Assembly: GCA_040772505.1 (NCBI GenBank)
Contig: JAXGYA010000008.1
Span: forward strand, 62,001-126,000
DNA from: Mariniphaga sp040772505
GTDB taxonomy: Bacteria; Bacteroidota; Bacteroidia; Bacteroidales; Prolixibacteraceae
DNA: 64,000 bases
Reading direction: 5' to 3'
Shown here: positions 7,554 to 18,096 of the stretch, piece after piece
How the letters are laid out: every line of letters begins with the position of its first letter
How positions within the stretch are numbered: the stretch's first letter is position 1
Made by a program: the position numbers and the translations under genes
Notes under the pieces: generated by a model
Told to the model about the DNA's origin: nothing
Databases searched by the model: none
The model's input: the letters and a program-made list of their open reading frames with translations, nothing else

Positions 7554-8285
7554 ATGTTGATGAAAAAATATCTGACTGTTTTACTTGTCACAATTATTCT
7601 GTCTTGTTCGTCTGAGGCTTTTTCACAAGCTCAGAACAGAAATAAAAATTCGGAAAACGGGAAAGCCGGCTGGGAAGTTTTATTTGACGGAAGCAATACC
7701 GATAAGTGGAGAGGAAAGCTGGAGTCCGGATTTCCGGCGAAAGGCTGGAAGGTTGAAAACGGCATGTTGTTTTTGGACAGCAAGGGTGGGGGAGACATTG
7801 TGACTAAAGAGAAATATGGCAACTTCGAGCTGGTTTTTCAATTTAATCTCACCGGAGAAGCAAACAGCGGCATAAAATATTTTGTGGATACCCTGGTAAA
7901 CAGAACAACAGGAAAAGTTATGATAAATGGTCCTGAATATCAGATTATTGACGATTTTAACAATATCCACATTAAAGACGACCCACACGGGTTAAGCTCA
8001 ACAGCATCGGCATATCTGCTTTATGCTCCGAAGAATAAAAAGCTGAATCCTCACGGGCAGTGGAACACCGGAAGGATTATTTCCAAAAACGGAAAGGTGG
8101 AGCACTGGCTGAATGGCGTGCAAGTGGTGAAATACAAACGCGGGAGCAAAGATTTTCTGAAGCGAAAAGCTGAAACCAAATTTAAGGATGACGAAAAGTA
8201 CGGAGAGCTGAAAAGCGGGCACATCCTGATTACAGACCATGGAGATAAGGTGTATTTTAAAGATATAAAAATCAGGAGGCTGTAG
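7554..8285 (+). CDS. DUF1080 (3-keto-disaccharide hydrolase family) secreted protein
   Basis: This 243-residue protein has a signal peptide (MKKYLTVLLVTIILSCSSEA; the ATG at 7560 may be the real start). An LSC triplet could allow lipidation. One DUF1080 concanavalin-like domain follows: it opens with GWEVLFDGSNTDKWRG (about 38-53), has core strands such as FQFNLTGEANSGIKYF, and ends KVYFKDIKIRRL. Members of this family hydrolyse glycosidic bonds of 3-keto-disaccharides or bind glycans. It is cotranscribed with the Tat lipoprotein isomerase. Together they suggest a periplasmic oxidation-elimination route for glycosides, with the dehydrogenase supplied elsewhere. The specific glycoside cannot be told. 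Confidence 0.87.
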   Translation: MLMKKYLTVLLVTIILSCSSEAFSQAQNRNKNSENGKAGWEVLFDGSNTDKWRGKLESGFPAKGWKVENGMLFLDSKGGGDIVTKEKYGNFELVFQFNLTGEANSGIKYFVDTLVNRTTGKVMINGPEYQIIDDFNNIHIKDDPHGLSSTASAYLLYAPKNKKLNPHGQWNTGRIISKNGKVEHWLNGVQVVKYKRGSKDFLKRKAETKFKDDEKYGELKSGHILITDHGDKVYFKDIKIRRL

Positions 8286-8493
8286 GCATAAGCCATTAAT
8301 TCTATTTATTTCATGTAACGGAGGTTTCATCTGCGCTTATCTGAGAGAACATTTTTTGCTTCTTGCGGATTTTCACTGATGTTAATCGATAAATGCCTTT
8401 GCACTTTTTGCGCGAAAACTACTGCTTGTCTGCCATTTAATCATTAAAAAATCTTCTTTTCTGAAATATTTTCATAAAGTTTGCAGTACTGTA

Positions 8494-8545
8494 TGACAAA
8501 TTGACTGTCAGGGAATTATGGTTTATTGTTTGCTTGTGAATTCCC
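8494..8545 (+). promoter_or_regulatory. clpB leader with two inverted repeats
   Basis: TGACA (8494-8498) and TGTCA (8506-8510) form a short palindrome with a 7-base spacer. Immediately after it, GGGAATT (8511-8517) can pair with AATTCCC (8539-8545) across 21 bases, ending 20 bases before the clpB ATG. The first resembles a regulator half-site pair and the second could form an RNA hairpin in the leader. Heat-shock control would make sense for clpB but is not shown. The rest of 8286-8565 holds nothing I can identify. Confidence 0.35.
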
Positions 8546-8565
8546 GGATTTTAAAATTTTTGAAA

Positions 8566-11154
<2,589 letters not shown>

Positions 11155-11157
11155 GAA

Positions 11158-11976
11158 ATGGCATACAATCCGATACACCGGTTTTTTTATTGCAATGGTC
11201 AAAAAAAGGAAGTCGCTAAATTCAAGCCGATATTAGCTTCCAGTGGTGTTTATGAAGTCTTACGCATTTACGATGGCGTTCCGCTTTTTTTGGAAGACCA
11301 TCTGGAACGATTTTACAATTCTGCTTCGCTTGCAGGAAAAACAATCCGTTACGGCAAATCTCAGATTGCCCAATTTGTTATGGAGCTTATCCGGGATAAT
11401 GAGGTTTCGGAGGGAAACATTTTCATCTGGTCGGCAGATGCTTTCATAACTTTTTTTATTCCACATAAATATCCCGATGAAAAGTGTTATGAAACCGGTG
11501 TGCGCTGCGGAATTCTGATGGCTGAGAGGGATAATCCGAAAGCAAAAGTTTTTCTGACTTCAGTGCGCAAGGCGGCTGACGAAATGATGGCAAAGCAGGG
11601 TTTTTACGAAGTGCTGCTGGTTGACTGTGCTGGGCGGATTACTGAAGGAAGCCGGAGCAATGTTTTTTTCGTGAAAAATGACCGGTTGTTTACACCAAAA
11701 GCGGGGGATGTTTTGTCCGGAATAACACGTCAAAAAATTATTTCACTGGCGCAAAATATGAACATTGAGATTGTTGAAGCAGATATATTTCTTTCTGAAG
11801 TTGCAGAGTTTCAGGCTCTTTTCCTTAGCGGAACTTCACCGAAGATTTTACCGGTTTCGAAACTGTCTGAGATAAGTTTCAACCTGAAAGACAGATTGGT
11901 ACGGCTGCTCATGCAAAAATATGACAAGTTGATTGCTGACTATATTCAGGCAGAAAAAGGGATCCTTGATTTTTAA
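11158..11976 (+). CDS. Aminotransferase class IV (PLP fold type IV) protein
   Basis: This 272-residue protein belongs to the branched-chain aminotransferase / D-amino-acid aminotransferase / 4-amino-4-deoxychorismate lyase family. The probable PLP lysine is Lys138 in SVRKAADEMMAK, and the phosphate-binding signature is ITEGSRSNVFFV (about 161-172). At 272 residues it is nearer the size of ADC lyases and D-amino-acid aminotransferases than of BCATs (over 300). The N-terminal region FFYCNGQ and LASSGVYEVLRIYDG fits the small domain. It starts 3 bases after clpB, an unrelated gene. Activity cannot be chosen between amino-acid transamination and lyase from sequence alone. Confidence 0.85.
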   Translation: MAYNPIHRFFYCNGQKKEVAKFKPILASSGVYEVLRIYDGVPLFLEDHLERFYNSASLAGKTIRYGKSQIAQFVMELIRDNEVSEGNIFIWSADAFITFFIPHKYPDEKCYETGVRCGILMAERDNPKAKVFLTSVRKAADEMMAKQGFYEVLLVDCAGRITEGSRSNVFFVKNDRLFTPKAGDVLSGITRQKIISLAQNMNIEIVEADIFLSEVAEFQALFLSGTSPKILPVSKLSEISFNLKDRLVRLLMQKYDKLIADYIQAEKGILDF

Positions 11977-12000
11977 TAAACCGATGGTTTTAACAATTTA

Positions 12001-12023
12001 GCAGTCAGTGCTTATTTGACTGC
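12001..12023. terminator. Small inverted repeat between convergent genes
   Basis: GCAGTCA (12001-12007) pairs with TGACTGC (12017-12023) across a 9-base loop. It sits between the end of the class IV aminotransferase gene and the end of ridA and overlaps the ridA stop. There is no T-run, so it is at best a weak bidirectional transcription end. Confidence 0.3.
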
Positions 12024-12389
12024 AACTGTCTCAATCTCTATCAACACCCCAAGCGGCAGTTCTCTAACTGCAAAAGCTGCCCGTGCAGGTGGATTTTCAG
12101 GATAAAATCCGGCATAGACATCATTCATCTCCTTAAAGTTTTTCATGTCGCTGAGCAGGCAGGTAGATTTTACCACATCGGCAAAAGAATATCCCGCTTC
12201 ATCCAGAATTGCACTGATGTTTTTCATCACCTGCCGGGTCTGCTCCTTTATTCCCCCTTCAACTATTTGCATCGTATCGGGGTCTAATGGAATCTGCCCG
12301 GAAATGTAGAGTGTTCCGTGGATTTCAACAGCCTGGCAGTATGGTCCGACTGCCTGTGGCGCTTTGTTCGTGTGAATTATCCGTTTCAT
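12012..12389 (-). CDS. ridA: RidA family enamine/imine deaminase
   Basis: This 125-residue RidA/YjgF/YER057c protein hydrolyses reactive 2-aminoacrylate and related enamines released by PLP enzymes. The family is seen from APQAVGPYCQAV (about 10-21), ISGQIPLDP (29-37) and the catalytic arginine Arg103 in PPARAAF. It ends with IEIETVAV, as in active RidA proteins. Length is normal. It converges on an aminotransferase gene and lies 11 bases downstream of lptD on the same strand. No specialised role is suggested by context. Confidence 0.95.
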   Translation of the reverse strand: MKRIIHTNKAPQAVGPYCQAVEIHGTLYISGQIPLDPDTMQIVEGGIKEQTRQVMKNISAILDEAGYSFADVVKSTCLLSDMKNFKEMNDVYAGFYPENPPARAAFAVRELPLGVLIEIETVAVK

Positions 12390-12400
12390 GGAAAAGAAGT

Positions 12401-15082
12401 TTAAAAATTATCGTAATGGCTCTGTCTCTTCTCGAGTTTAAGGTCTTTCAGCATGGAAGATTTTGCGTTGATGGTGAAACTGTAGCTTTTCATATATCCG
12501 AAGGGAACAAAGTTAAACGACATTGACCAGCAGTGCAAATCGCGATTCAGGTTAAAGGTGGTAAACGAAAATTCCTTTGCCATAATGTCGAAGTTGGTAT
12601 TTGCACTAATTCTCCATTTGTTGGTAAGGCTCAGGTTGCCTCGCAATCCGATGGTTTGCGTGTATCTTCCCTTTTCGGAAGGTCTTCTTGGCCCGGTATA
12701 ATTAAAACTGTAATCGAAACCAAAATCCCATGGAATATTGAAGTCGTAATAATTTTCATAATCTCCCGGCAGGATGTTTTCCTGTTCAATCATCTCTTTG
12801 TTGCGCTCTGCTTCGCGTCCGCCCTGTTTCGATTTGAAATTCATACCGAAAGAGAGGTTGGCACGCGTCAGCCTTCCCAGTTTTGCAAATCCGTGTTTTT
12901 CGTTCCACACGTACTTGTGAATGGTAACTCCTTCATTATTTGTCATATATGGGTCGAGAACTCCACCCATATTCACGCTGACTCCGGCTATGGTTGTGCG
13001 CGCCCTGATATTTATAGGAGACAAATTCAGCGAGTCGGCAATCAGATTATAGGAGGTGCCAAAACTCAGATTATCAATGATTTTTACTTTTTTAAATTTT
13101 TGTTCATCTTCGGTTTTGGTGGTGTCGCTGCGGGTTTCCAATACTTTTGCTTCCAGGTTGTTGTTCACCGACAGTGAAATAGCACCTGAAGCGCCTCTGC
13201 CGGGCGATCCGCCGTATATGCCGCCGTTGTTAACGTCAAAAAAACGTCTTTTCTCGGTTTCGTCAATCTGGACATCCTGCCAGTATCCAAACTTTTCGGC
13301 GCCAAAATCGGGGCGATAGCTGAAACTCAGTGATGGCGTCATTTTATGCCTGATTCCCTTAGTTTTTGAATTAGGATTCAGGGGTAAAAACATTCCGTAA
13401 ATGTTGGTTGAGGCACTCAAACTGTATGAGTAATCATAAACACGGCTCAGTCCGGAGATGGTGTCCACCCGAACGGTTCGCGGAATATTCGGCGGATTAT
13501 CGAAATCTCCACCCTCTTCGTAGGTGTAATTGTATTTTTTGAAATACCACTTTTCGTTATAACTAAATCCGGGACTGAAGTTGATGTGATTCAGCAGGTT
13601 GAAACTTGGCAATGCAATGGGGATATTGTGGCGGATACCGTTTTTCCAGTCACGCACAAGTGATTTTTTCAGAATTTCCGACTCGTGGGCGGTGATAGAG
13701 TTTCGCAAGTTCCCTGTATAATTGACTCCGAATTTTTCATACCATTTCAATGAGCCGGAACGCACTTTTTTTCGTAGCGGGTAGATTTTTGCCATGCTGA
13801 ACGTCATTTCCGGCATTGATAATGTTATCGATGAGTCCATTGAGTTTTGTGAATGTCTGAGATTCACGGAGAGATTATACGGCGTGTTTTCAAATTTCTT
13901 TGAATAGGAGATGCTTGATGATTTTTGGCTGCGCAGGTAGTTTTGAGCTGAGATTGCATTCTGCTTGTCATAACCACTGGTCGAAAAATTTACGCTGGCG
14001 GAAAAGGTCTGGTTGGGATTTGCTTTTGCATCCTGGCTGTGGTTCCATGTAACTGCAAACTGCTGCGATGGATTGTAGTCGATCTGTCCCTTTTCACCAA
14101 AAACATTCATGTTGTACCGGAAATCAAATCCGCCGCTGTATTTGTAGCGTTTCCTGTAGTTTGTATGCAGCTTGCCTGCCCATGAACCTTTGGAATAGAT
14201 GTCTCCGCGCACAGCCAGATCAAAATATTCGTTTGCAGCCCAATAGTATCCGCCGTCACGCAGAAAAAAGCCGCGGTTATTTTCTTCTCCGTAGGTTGGC
14301 ACCAATATTCCCGAAGAATAACGCGGTGAATTTGGGAAAAACCCAAAAGGCAAAATTGGAAAATAGATGGGAAAATCTTCCAGTACCATGTATGCGGGCC
14401 CGGTAATGATTTTGTTGTTGGAGATCACTTTGGCTTTTGTCAAATGCAGGTAAAAGTGTGGATGGTCGGCGTCGCAGGTGGTATATTTTCCGTCTTTCAG
14501 AACAAAAGCATCCCTGGATATTTTTTTTGTGCGCTGGCTGTGCACAAAACCTTCCCCTTGCTGTGTAACTACTTCGGTAATGATTCCTTTTTCCGTATCG
14601 AAATTGTAGCGAAGGGTTTTCGATTCGAATTCCTCACGCCCATCCTTAAAAACAGGCTTTTGAATTAATGTTCCTGTAGAATCAATAAGTCCTTCCGCAT
14701 AAACCTCTTTGGTCTCCAGATTTAGCTCAATGAAATAAGCCTTCAGTTCAATTTGCTGATAAGTTACTTGCGCATTATTATAAAGAAATACTTTCTGTCC
14801 GTCAAAAGAGCCGATGATTGAGTCTTCTGCACGATATTCGATTGGCGCCTCAATGACCGTTGGTGTTTCTTTTATCCGGACACTGTCCTTTGGAATCGGA
14901 GAATCAATCATAAGCGTATCGTCACCCTGAATGAAAACGGGAATTGAATCTGTCAAAAGCGGCACAATGCCTAACGTATCGGAAGGGGATGTTTCCGTTA
15001 CGAAGCGTCTCGGTTCTGTTTCCTGGCCAAAAACCAGCAAAGGGATAACGGCTAAAAGGTATGTCGCTATTATTTTAAACAA
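12401..15082 (-). CDS. lptD: Putative LPS-assembly outer-membrane protein LptD
   Basis: This 893-residue outer-membrane protein has a signal peptide (LLAVIPLLVFGQ, cleavage about residue 20). A periplasmic OstA-type beta-jellyroll follows (about 85-200, with GSFDGQKVFLYNNAQVTYQ and the GLIDSTG hairpin), and then a long region of alternating aromatic/polar strands typical of a 26-strand barrel. The layout matches the divergent Bacteroidota LptD family that inserts LPS into the outer leaflet. The first codon is TTG (15080-15082). No ATG exists in this frame, although an ATG in a different frame lies 36 bases upstream. It is divergent from the amidase gene. Partner genes lptA, lptB and lptE are not in the window. 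Confidence 0.83.
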   Translation of the reverse strand: MFKIIATYLLAVIPLLVFGQETEPRRFVTETSPSDTLGIVPLLTDSIPVFIQGDDTLMIDSPIPKDSVRIKETPTVIEAPIEYRAEDSIIGSFDGQKVFLYNNAQVTYQQIELKAYFIELNLETKEVYAEGLIDSTGTLIQKPVFKDGREEFESKTLRYNFDTEKGIITEVVTQQGEGFVHSQRTKKISRDAFVLKDGKYTTCDADHPHFYLHLTKAKVISNNKIITGPAYMVLEDFPIYFPILPFGFFPNSPRYSSGILVPTYGEENNRGFFLRDGGYYWAANEYFDLAVRGDIYSKGSWAGKLHTNYRKRYKYSGGFDFRYNMNVFGEKGQIDYNPSQQFAVTWNHSQDAKANPNQTFSASVNFSTSGYDKQNAISAQNYLRSQKSSSISYSKKFENTPYNLSVNLRHSQNSMDSSITLSMPEMTFSMAKIYPLRKKVRSGSLKWYEKFGVNYTGNLRNSITAHESEILKKSLVRDWKNGIRHNIPIALPSFNLLNHINFSPGFSYNEKWYFKKYNYTYEEGGDFDNPPNIPRTVRVDTISGLSRVYDYSYSLSASTNIYGMFLPLNPNSKTKGIRHKMTPSLSFSYRPDFGAEKFGYWQDVQIDETEKRRFFDVNNGGIYGGSPGRGASGAISLSVNNNLEAKVLETRSDTTKTEDEQKFKKVKIIDNLSFGTSYNLIADSLNLSPINIRARTTIAGVSVNMGGVLDPYMTNNEGVTIHKYVWNEKHGFAKLGRLTRANLSFGMNFKSKQGGREAERNKEMIEQENILPGDYENYYDFNIPWDFGFDYSFNYTGPRRPSEKGRYTQTIGLRGNLSLTNKWRISANTNFDIMAKEFSFTTFNLNRDLHCWSMSFNFVPFGYMKSYSFTINAKSSMLKDLKLEKRQSHYDNF

Positions 15083-15181
15083 AATATTTTTGCAATAACA
15101 TGCTTTTTCATGGCATAACGCGCAAAATTAAAAATAAGGGTTACACATGTGGTTAATAAATGCAAAATAATACTAAATTTC

Positions 15182-15189
15182 TATTTTTG
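15182..15189 (+). promoter_or_regulatory. -7 element upstream of the amidase gene
   Basis: TATTTTTG matches TAnnTTTG and lies 20 bases before the ATG at 15210. The -33 partner is not clear, so support is moderate. Confidence 0.4.
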
Positions 15190-15209
15190 TTTTCAAATTA
15201 GCAATCTGC

Positions 15210-16334
15210 ATGAAGAGATTATTTTTTTCATCATTCGTAATAATCAGTTGCTGGATGGTTTCCGGACTTTCTGCCCAAACGGGTGGCAACGGCAGCATCA
15301 GGACTGTTGTGATTGACCCCGGGCATGGCGGAAAAGACCCCGGAGCGGTCTATGGAAGTGCAAAAGAGAAAGATATTGTACTTGACATCGCTTTAAAGCT
15401 GGGAAATCATATCCGCACTGCATATCCCGGAGTTAAAGTGATTTACACACGCGACAAGGATGTTTTTGTTCCATTGTTTCAGCGAGCAGCGATTGCCAAT
15501 AAAAACAATGCCGATCTGTTTATTTCCATCCATGTGAACGCTGTTTCCAAGGGCTCAGCACAGGGAACTGAAACTTTTATTTTAGGGCAGCACCGCTCCA
15601 ATGAAAATCTTGAAGTGGCAAAAAAGGAGAACTCAGTGATTCTTCTTGAAGAAGACTATCAGACGATTTATGAAGGATTTGATCCGAATTCACCGGAATC
15701 ATACATCATGTTTGAACTGGTTCAGGATGAGTATATTGAGCAAAGCGCAATGCTTGCATCAGTGGTTCAGAATCAGTTTAGGGAAAAGTCAAGGCGCATC
15801 GACAGAAGTGTGAAACAAGCTGGCTTTTTAGTGCTCAGGCAAACCGTAATGCCCGGTATTTTAATTGAAGCCGGTTTCATAACCCACTCTTCTGAAAGAA
15901 GTTATTTGATGAGCGACTCGGGGCGAAGCTCTTTGGCAGCATCAATTTTCGATGCATTTAAAGAGTACAAAAAAAGGATTGAAGCCAAAAGTAGTTTTCT
16001 TGTTTCTGCTGCATCAGGGTCTTCATCGCCCGAAATGACTACAGCTCCTTCTTTGCCCGGGGTGCAGAAGAAAACGGACAGTGTGTTTTTTTCTGTGCAA
16101 ATAGCCTCCCTTTCGGGAGCTGTTGATACAAAATCGGCAAATTTTAAGGGCGAGAAAGATGTTTTTATGCACAACACAGGAAGTACTTACCGCTATTTTT
16201 GCGGAAGATTTCAAAGCCCGCAACAGGCACGGGAGGCACAGAAACGTCTGCGCGCAAAATTTAAAGGAGCATTTGTGGTTGCCTTCGAAAACGATATGTT
16301 GATACCGGTTGAAAAAGCCATGGAGAAAATGTAG
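15210..16334 (+). CDS. N-acetylmuramoyl-L-alanine amidase (AmiC type) with C-terminal SPOR domain
   Basis: This 374-residue secreted cell-wall amidase has a signal peptide ending about SGLSAQ (22). The Amidase_3 domain spans about 31-255. Zinc ligands are visible as His39 (DPGHGG), Glu53 and His108 (SIHVN), and the catalytic Glu220 is in LIEAGF. A Ser/Pro linker (about 262-290) leads to a SPOR-type domain (about 292-364; FFSVQIAS ... YRYFCGRF ... VVAFEN) that should bind denuded septal peptidoglycan. The enzyme cleaves peptide stems from glycan strands during daughter-cell separation. The next gene, 90 bases downstream, encodes an MCE protein with a related C-terminal domain. The pair probably acts at the same envelope site. 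Confidence 0.93.
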   Translation: MKRLFFSSFVIISCWMVSGLSAQTGGNGSIRTVVIDPGHGGKDPGAVYGSAKEKDIVLDIALKLGNHIRTAYPGVKVIYTRDKDVFVPLFQRAAIANKNNADLFISIHVNAVSKGSAQGTETFILGQHRSNENLEVAKKENSVILLEEDYQTIYEGFDPNSPESYIMFELVQDEYIEQSAMLASVVQNQFREKSRRIDRSVKQAGFLVLRQTVMPGILIEAGFITHSSERSYLMSDSGRSSLAASIFDAFKEYKKRIEAKSSFLVSAASGSSSPEMTTAPSLPGVQKKTDSVFFSVQIASLSGAVDTKSANFKGEKDVFMHNTGSTYRYFCGRFQSPQQAREAQKRLRAKFKGAFVVAFENDMLIPVEKAMEKM

Positions 16335-16424
16335 CCGGATTTTGCCAATTGTTTAATTTAATATGCAGATTCCGGACTGAATTGATTAGTTTTACCTGAT
16401 AATTATGGAAACAAAAACGATTAT

Positions 16425-17681
16425 ATGAATATGAAAGTATCAAAAATTACAAAACTCGGAATCCTCATTGTGATTTCAGTCGCAATATTGATTTGGGGGC
16501 TTAGCTACCTCAAGGGAAACGATATTTTCAAAAGAAGCAACAGCTACCATGTTGTTTATGACCGCATTGAGGGTCTGACACAATCAGGCGATGTAGAGCT
16601 AAGTGGTTTTAAGATCGGGCAGGTACAAAAGATCAGGTTTATCCCCGATAACAGCGGCCGTTTGGTGGTAACTTTTATGATTGACTCTTCGGTGAAACTT
16701 CCTGTGAACACTGTTGCGCAAATTGTCAGCAGCGACCTAATGGGAACCCGCTCCATCAAGTTAAATCTTGGAAAATCCGATCAGTTCTACAACAGTTACG
16801 ATACAATCCCTGGCGCAGTTGAGCGCGACCTAAAGGAGGAGGTGAGCATGCAGGTGCTTCCCATAAAAAACAAGGCTGAAAATCTCTTGGGAACTCTTGA
16901 TTCTGCTTTAACGGTACTCACAGTGATTTTTAACGAAGATGCCCGGAAAAATCTTTCGGAAAGTTTCGAGAATATCAATCAGACTATTATCAATGTGCAA
17001 AATACAACCTCTCATCTTCAGGAGATAGTATCAACAAAACGGGAGAGTATTGAAAATATCATTTCAAATATTGATAATGTAACAACAGCTTTTAATAATC
17101 ACACCGATGAATTTGAAAGAACATTAAAAAATTTGGCTGCATTCAGCGATACATTATCCTTGATTTCCGTTTCGCCTGTGCTTGAGAATATCATGGATAT
17201 TACTGAGAAAATTGAAGATTTATTGGCACGCCTTGAAGCAGATGACAATACTGCCGGACTGTTGTTTACCGATGACCAGCTCTATCTGTCACTTAATCAA
17301 ATAGCCGACAATCTCAATTTACTGATGACAGACGTCCGGGTAAATCCCGAGCGGTATGTGAAGTTTTCCGCAATTGATATGGGAAGGAAAGTGTATGTTG
17401 ATGCATCACGCAATACCTCTTCGGACATTGTTTTCAAAGTTCATCTTGTTTCCACTGAAGTCAGAATTCCGCTGGACTCTGAAATTTTTTCCGAACTCCA
17501 ACCGGTCGAAGAGTATGAAATCAGCGAAGCCTACACATATCTTGCAGGCTCTTCACACTCTTTCCCTGAAATTCTTGAGCTACACCAAAAAGCTGTTCTT
17601 AAATTTCCCGATGCTTCGGTGGTGGCATTTCGCAACGGGAAACTGATAAAGCTGGAAAAAGCACTGAGGTCGCTAAAGTGA
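16425..17681 (+). CDS. MlaD/MCE-family lipid transport protein with SPOR-like C-terminal domain
   Basis: This 418-residue protein is anchored by one N-terminal membrane helix (about 10-28). An MCE domain follows (about 40-115; YDRIEGLTQSGDVELSGFKIGQV and DLMGTRSIKLNLG), then a helical region (about 145-300) that could form the needle or coiled coil of an MCE hexamer. It should bind phospholipids in an Mla-like intermembrane transport system. Residues 335-414 are unusual: they align with the SPOR domain of the upstream amidase, with 18 of 45 identities over the last part (YTYLAG ... VVAFRNGKLIKLEKA). A second in-frame ATG is at 16431. The MlaE and MlaF partners are not in the window. Confidence 0.88.
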   Translation: MNMKVSKITKLGILIVISVAILIWGLSYLKGNDIFKRSNSYHVVYDRIEGLTQSGDVELSGFKIGQVQKIRFIPDNSGRLVVTFMIDSSVKLPVNTVAQIVSSDLMGTRSIKLNLGKSDQFYNSYDTIPGAVERDLKEEVSMQVLPIKNKAENLLGTLDSALTVLTVIFNEDARKNLSESFENINQTIINVQNTTSHLQEIVSTKRESIENIISNIDNVTTAFNNHTDEFERTLKNLAAFSDTLSLISVSPVLENIMDITEKIEDLLARLEADDNTAGLLFTDDQLYLSLNQIADNLNLLMTDVRVNPERYVKFSAIDMGRKVYVDASRNTSSDIVFKVHLVSTEVRIPLDSEIFSELQPVEEYEISEAYTYLAGSSHSFPEILELHQKAVLKFPDASVVAFRNGKLIKLEKALRSLK

Positions 17682-18096
17682 CACTTTTGTTGATTAGAAA
17701 CAGCAAAAAAGATTATCAAGTGCTCTATTGCTCTCTTTCAAAATTGAATTTTTATGCAATGAAACGGAATGTTATGAGAATGCCGGCTCGTTGCTGTTTT
17801 TCAAATGTTCATAATTTTTATTAGTTGTCTTTAAAATCCTGTTTCAATAACAATAGCCTAACACTACCTACCAGTTAGTTTACTGTTAATCAGTCTGTTG
17901 TTGTTGCATTTGTTGAGAATCAACGCCTTACCTAATTAATAAAAAAAATAAAAAAATAATCATCTCATTCTTAAACGAATATACTTTATTTGAGAAAATC
18001 AATAGTAAAAGAATTTTTTTATTCACTTTTTTTTTGCAATTTTTGCTCTTGGGAATTAAAGAATTTTGTCGAACATTAAAATCTATCATAAATTAA
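17682..18096. other. AT-rich intergenic region upstream of dnaA
   Basis: These 415 bases lie between the MCE gene and dnaA. They are AT-rich, especially 17938-18060. A small inverted repeat GTTGA-GAA-TCAAC lies near 17913. No TTATNCACA DnaA box, tRNA or convincing small gene was seen, so this is not supported as an origin. The dnaA promoter must lie here, but no clean TAnnTTTG with -33 was identified. Confidence 0.5.

Noticed and set aside
17682..18096. AT-rich region before dnaA as oriC
   Set aside because: No DnaA boxes and no ordered AT-rich 13-mers were seen; Bacteroidota origins are not always beside dnaA.
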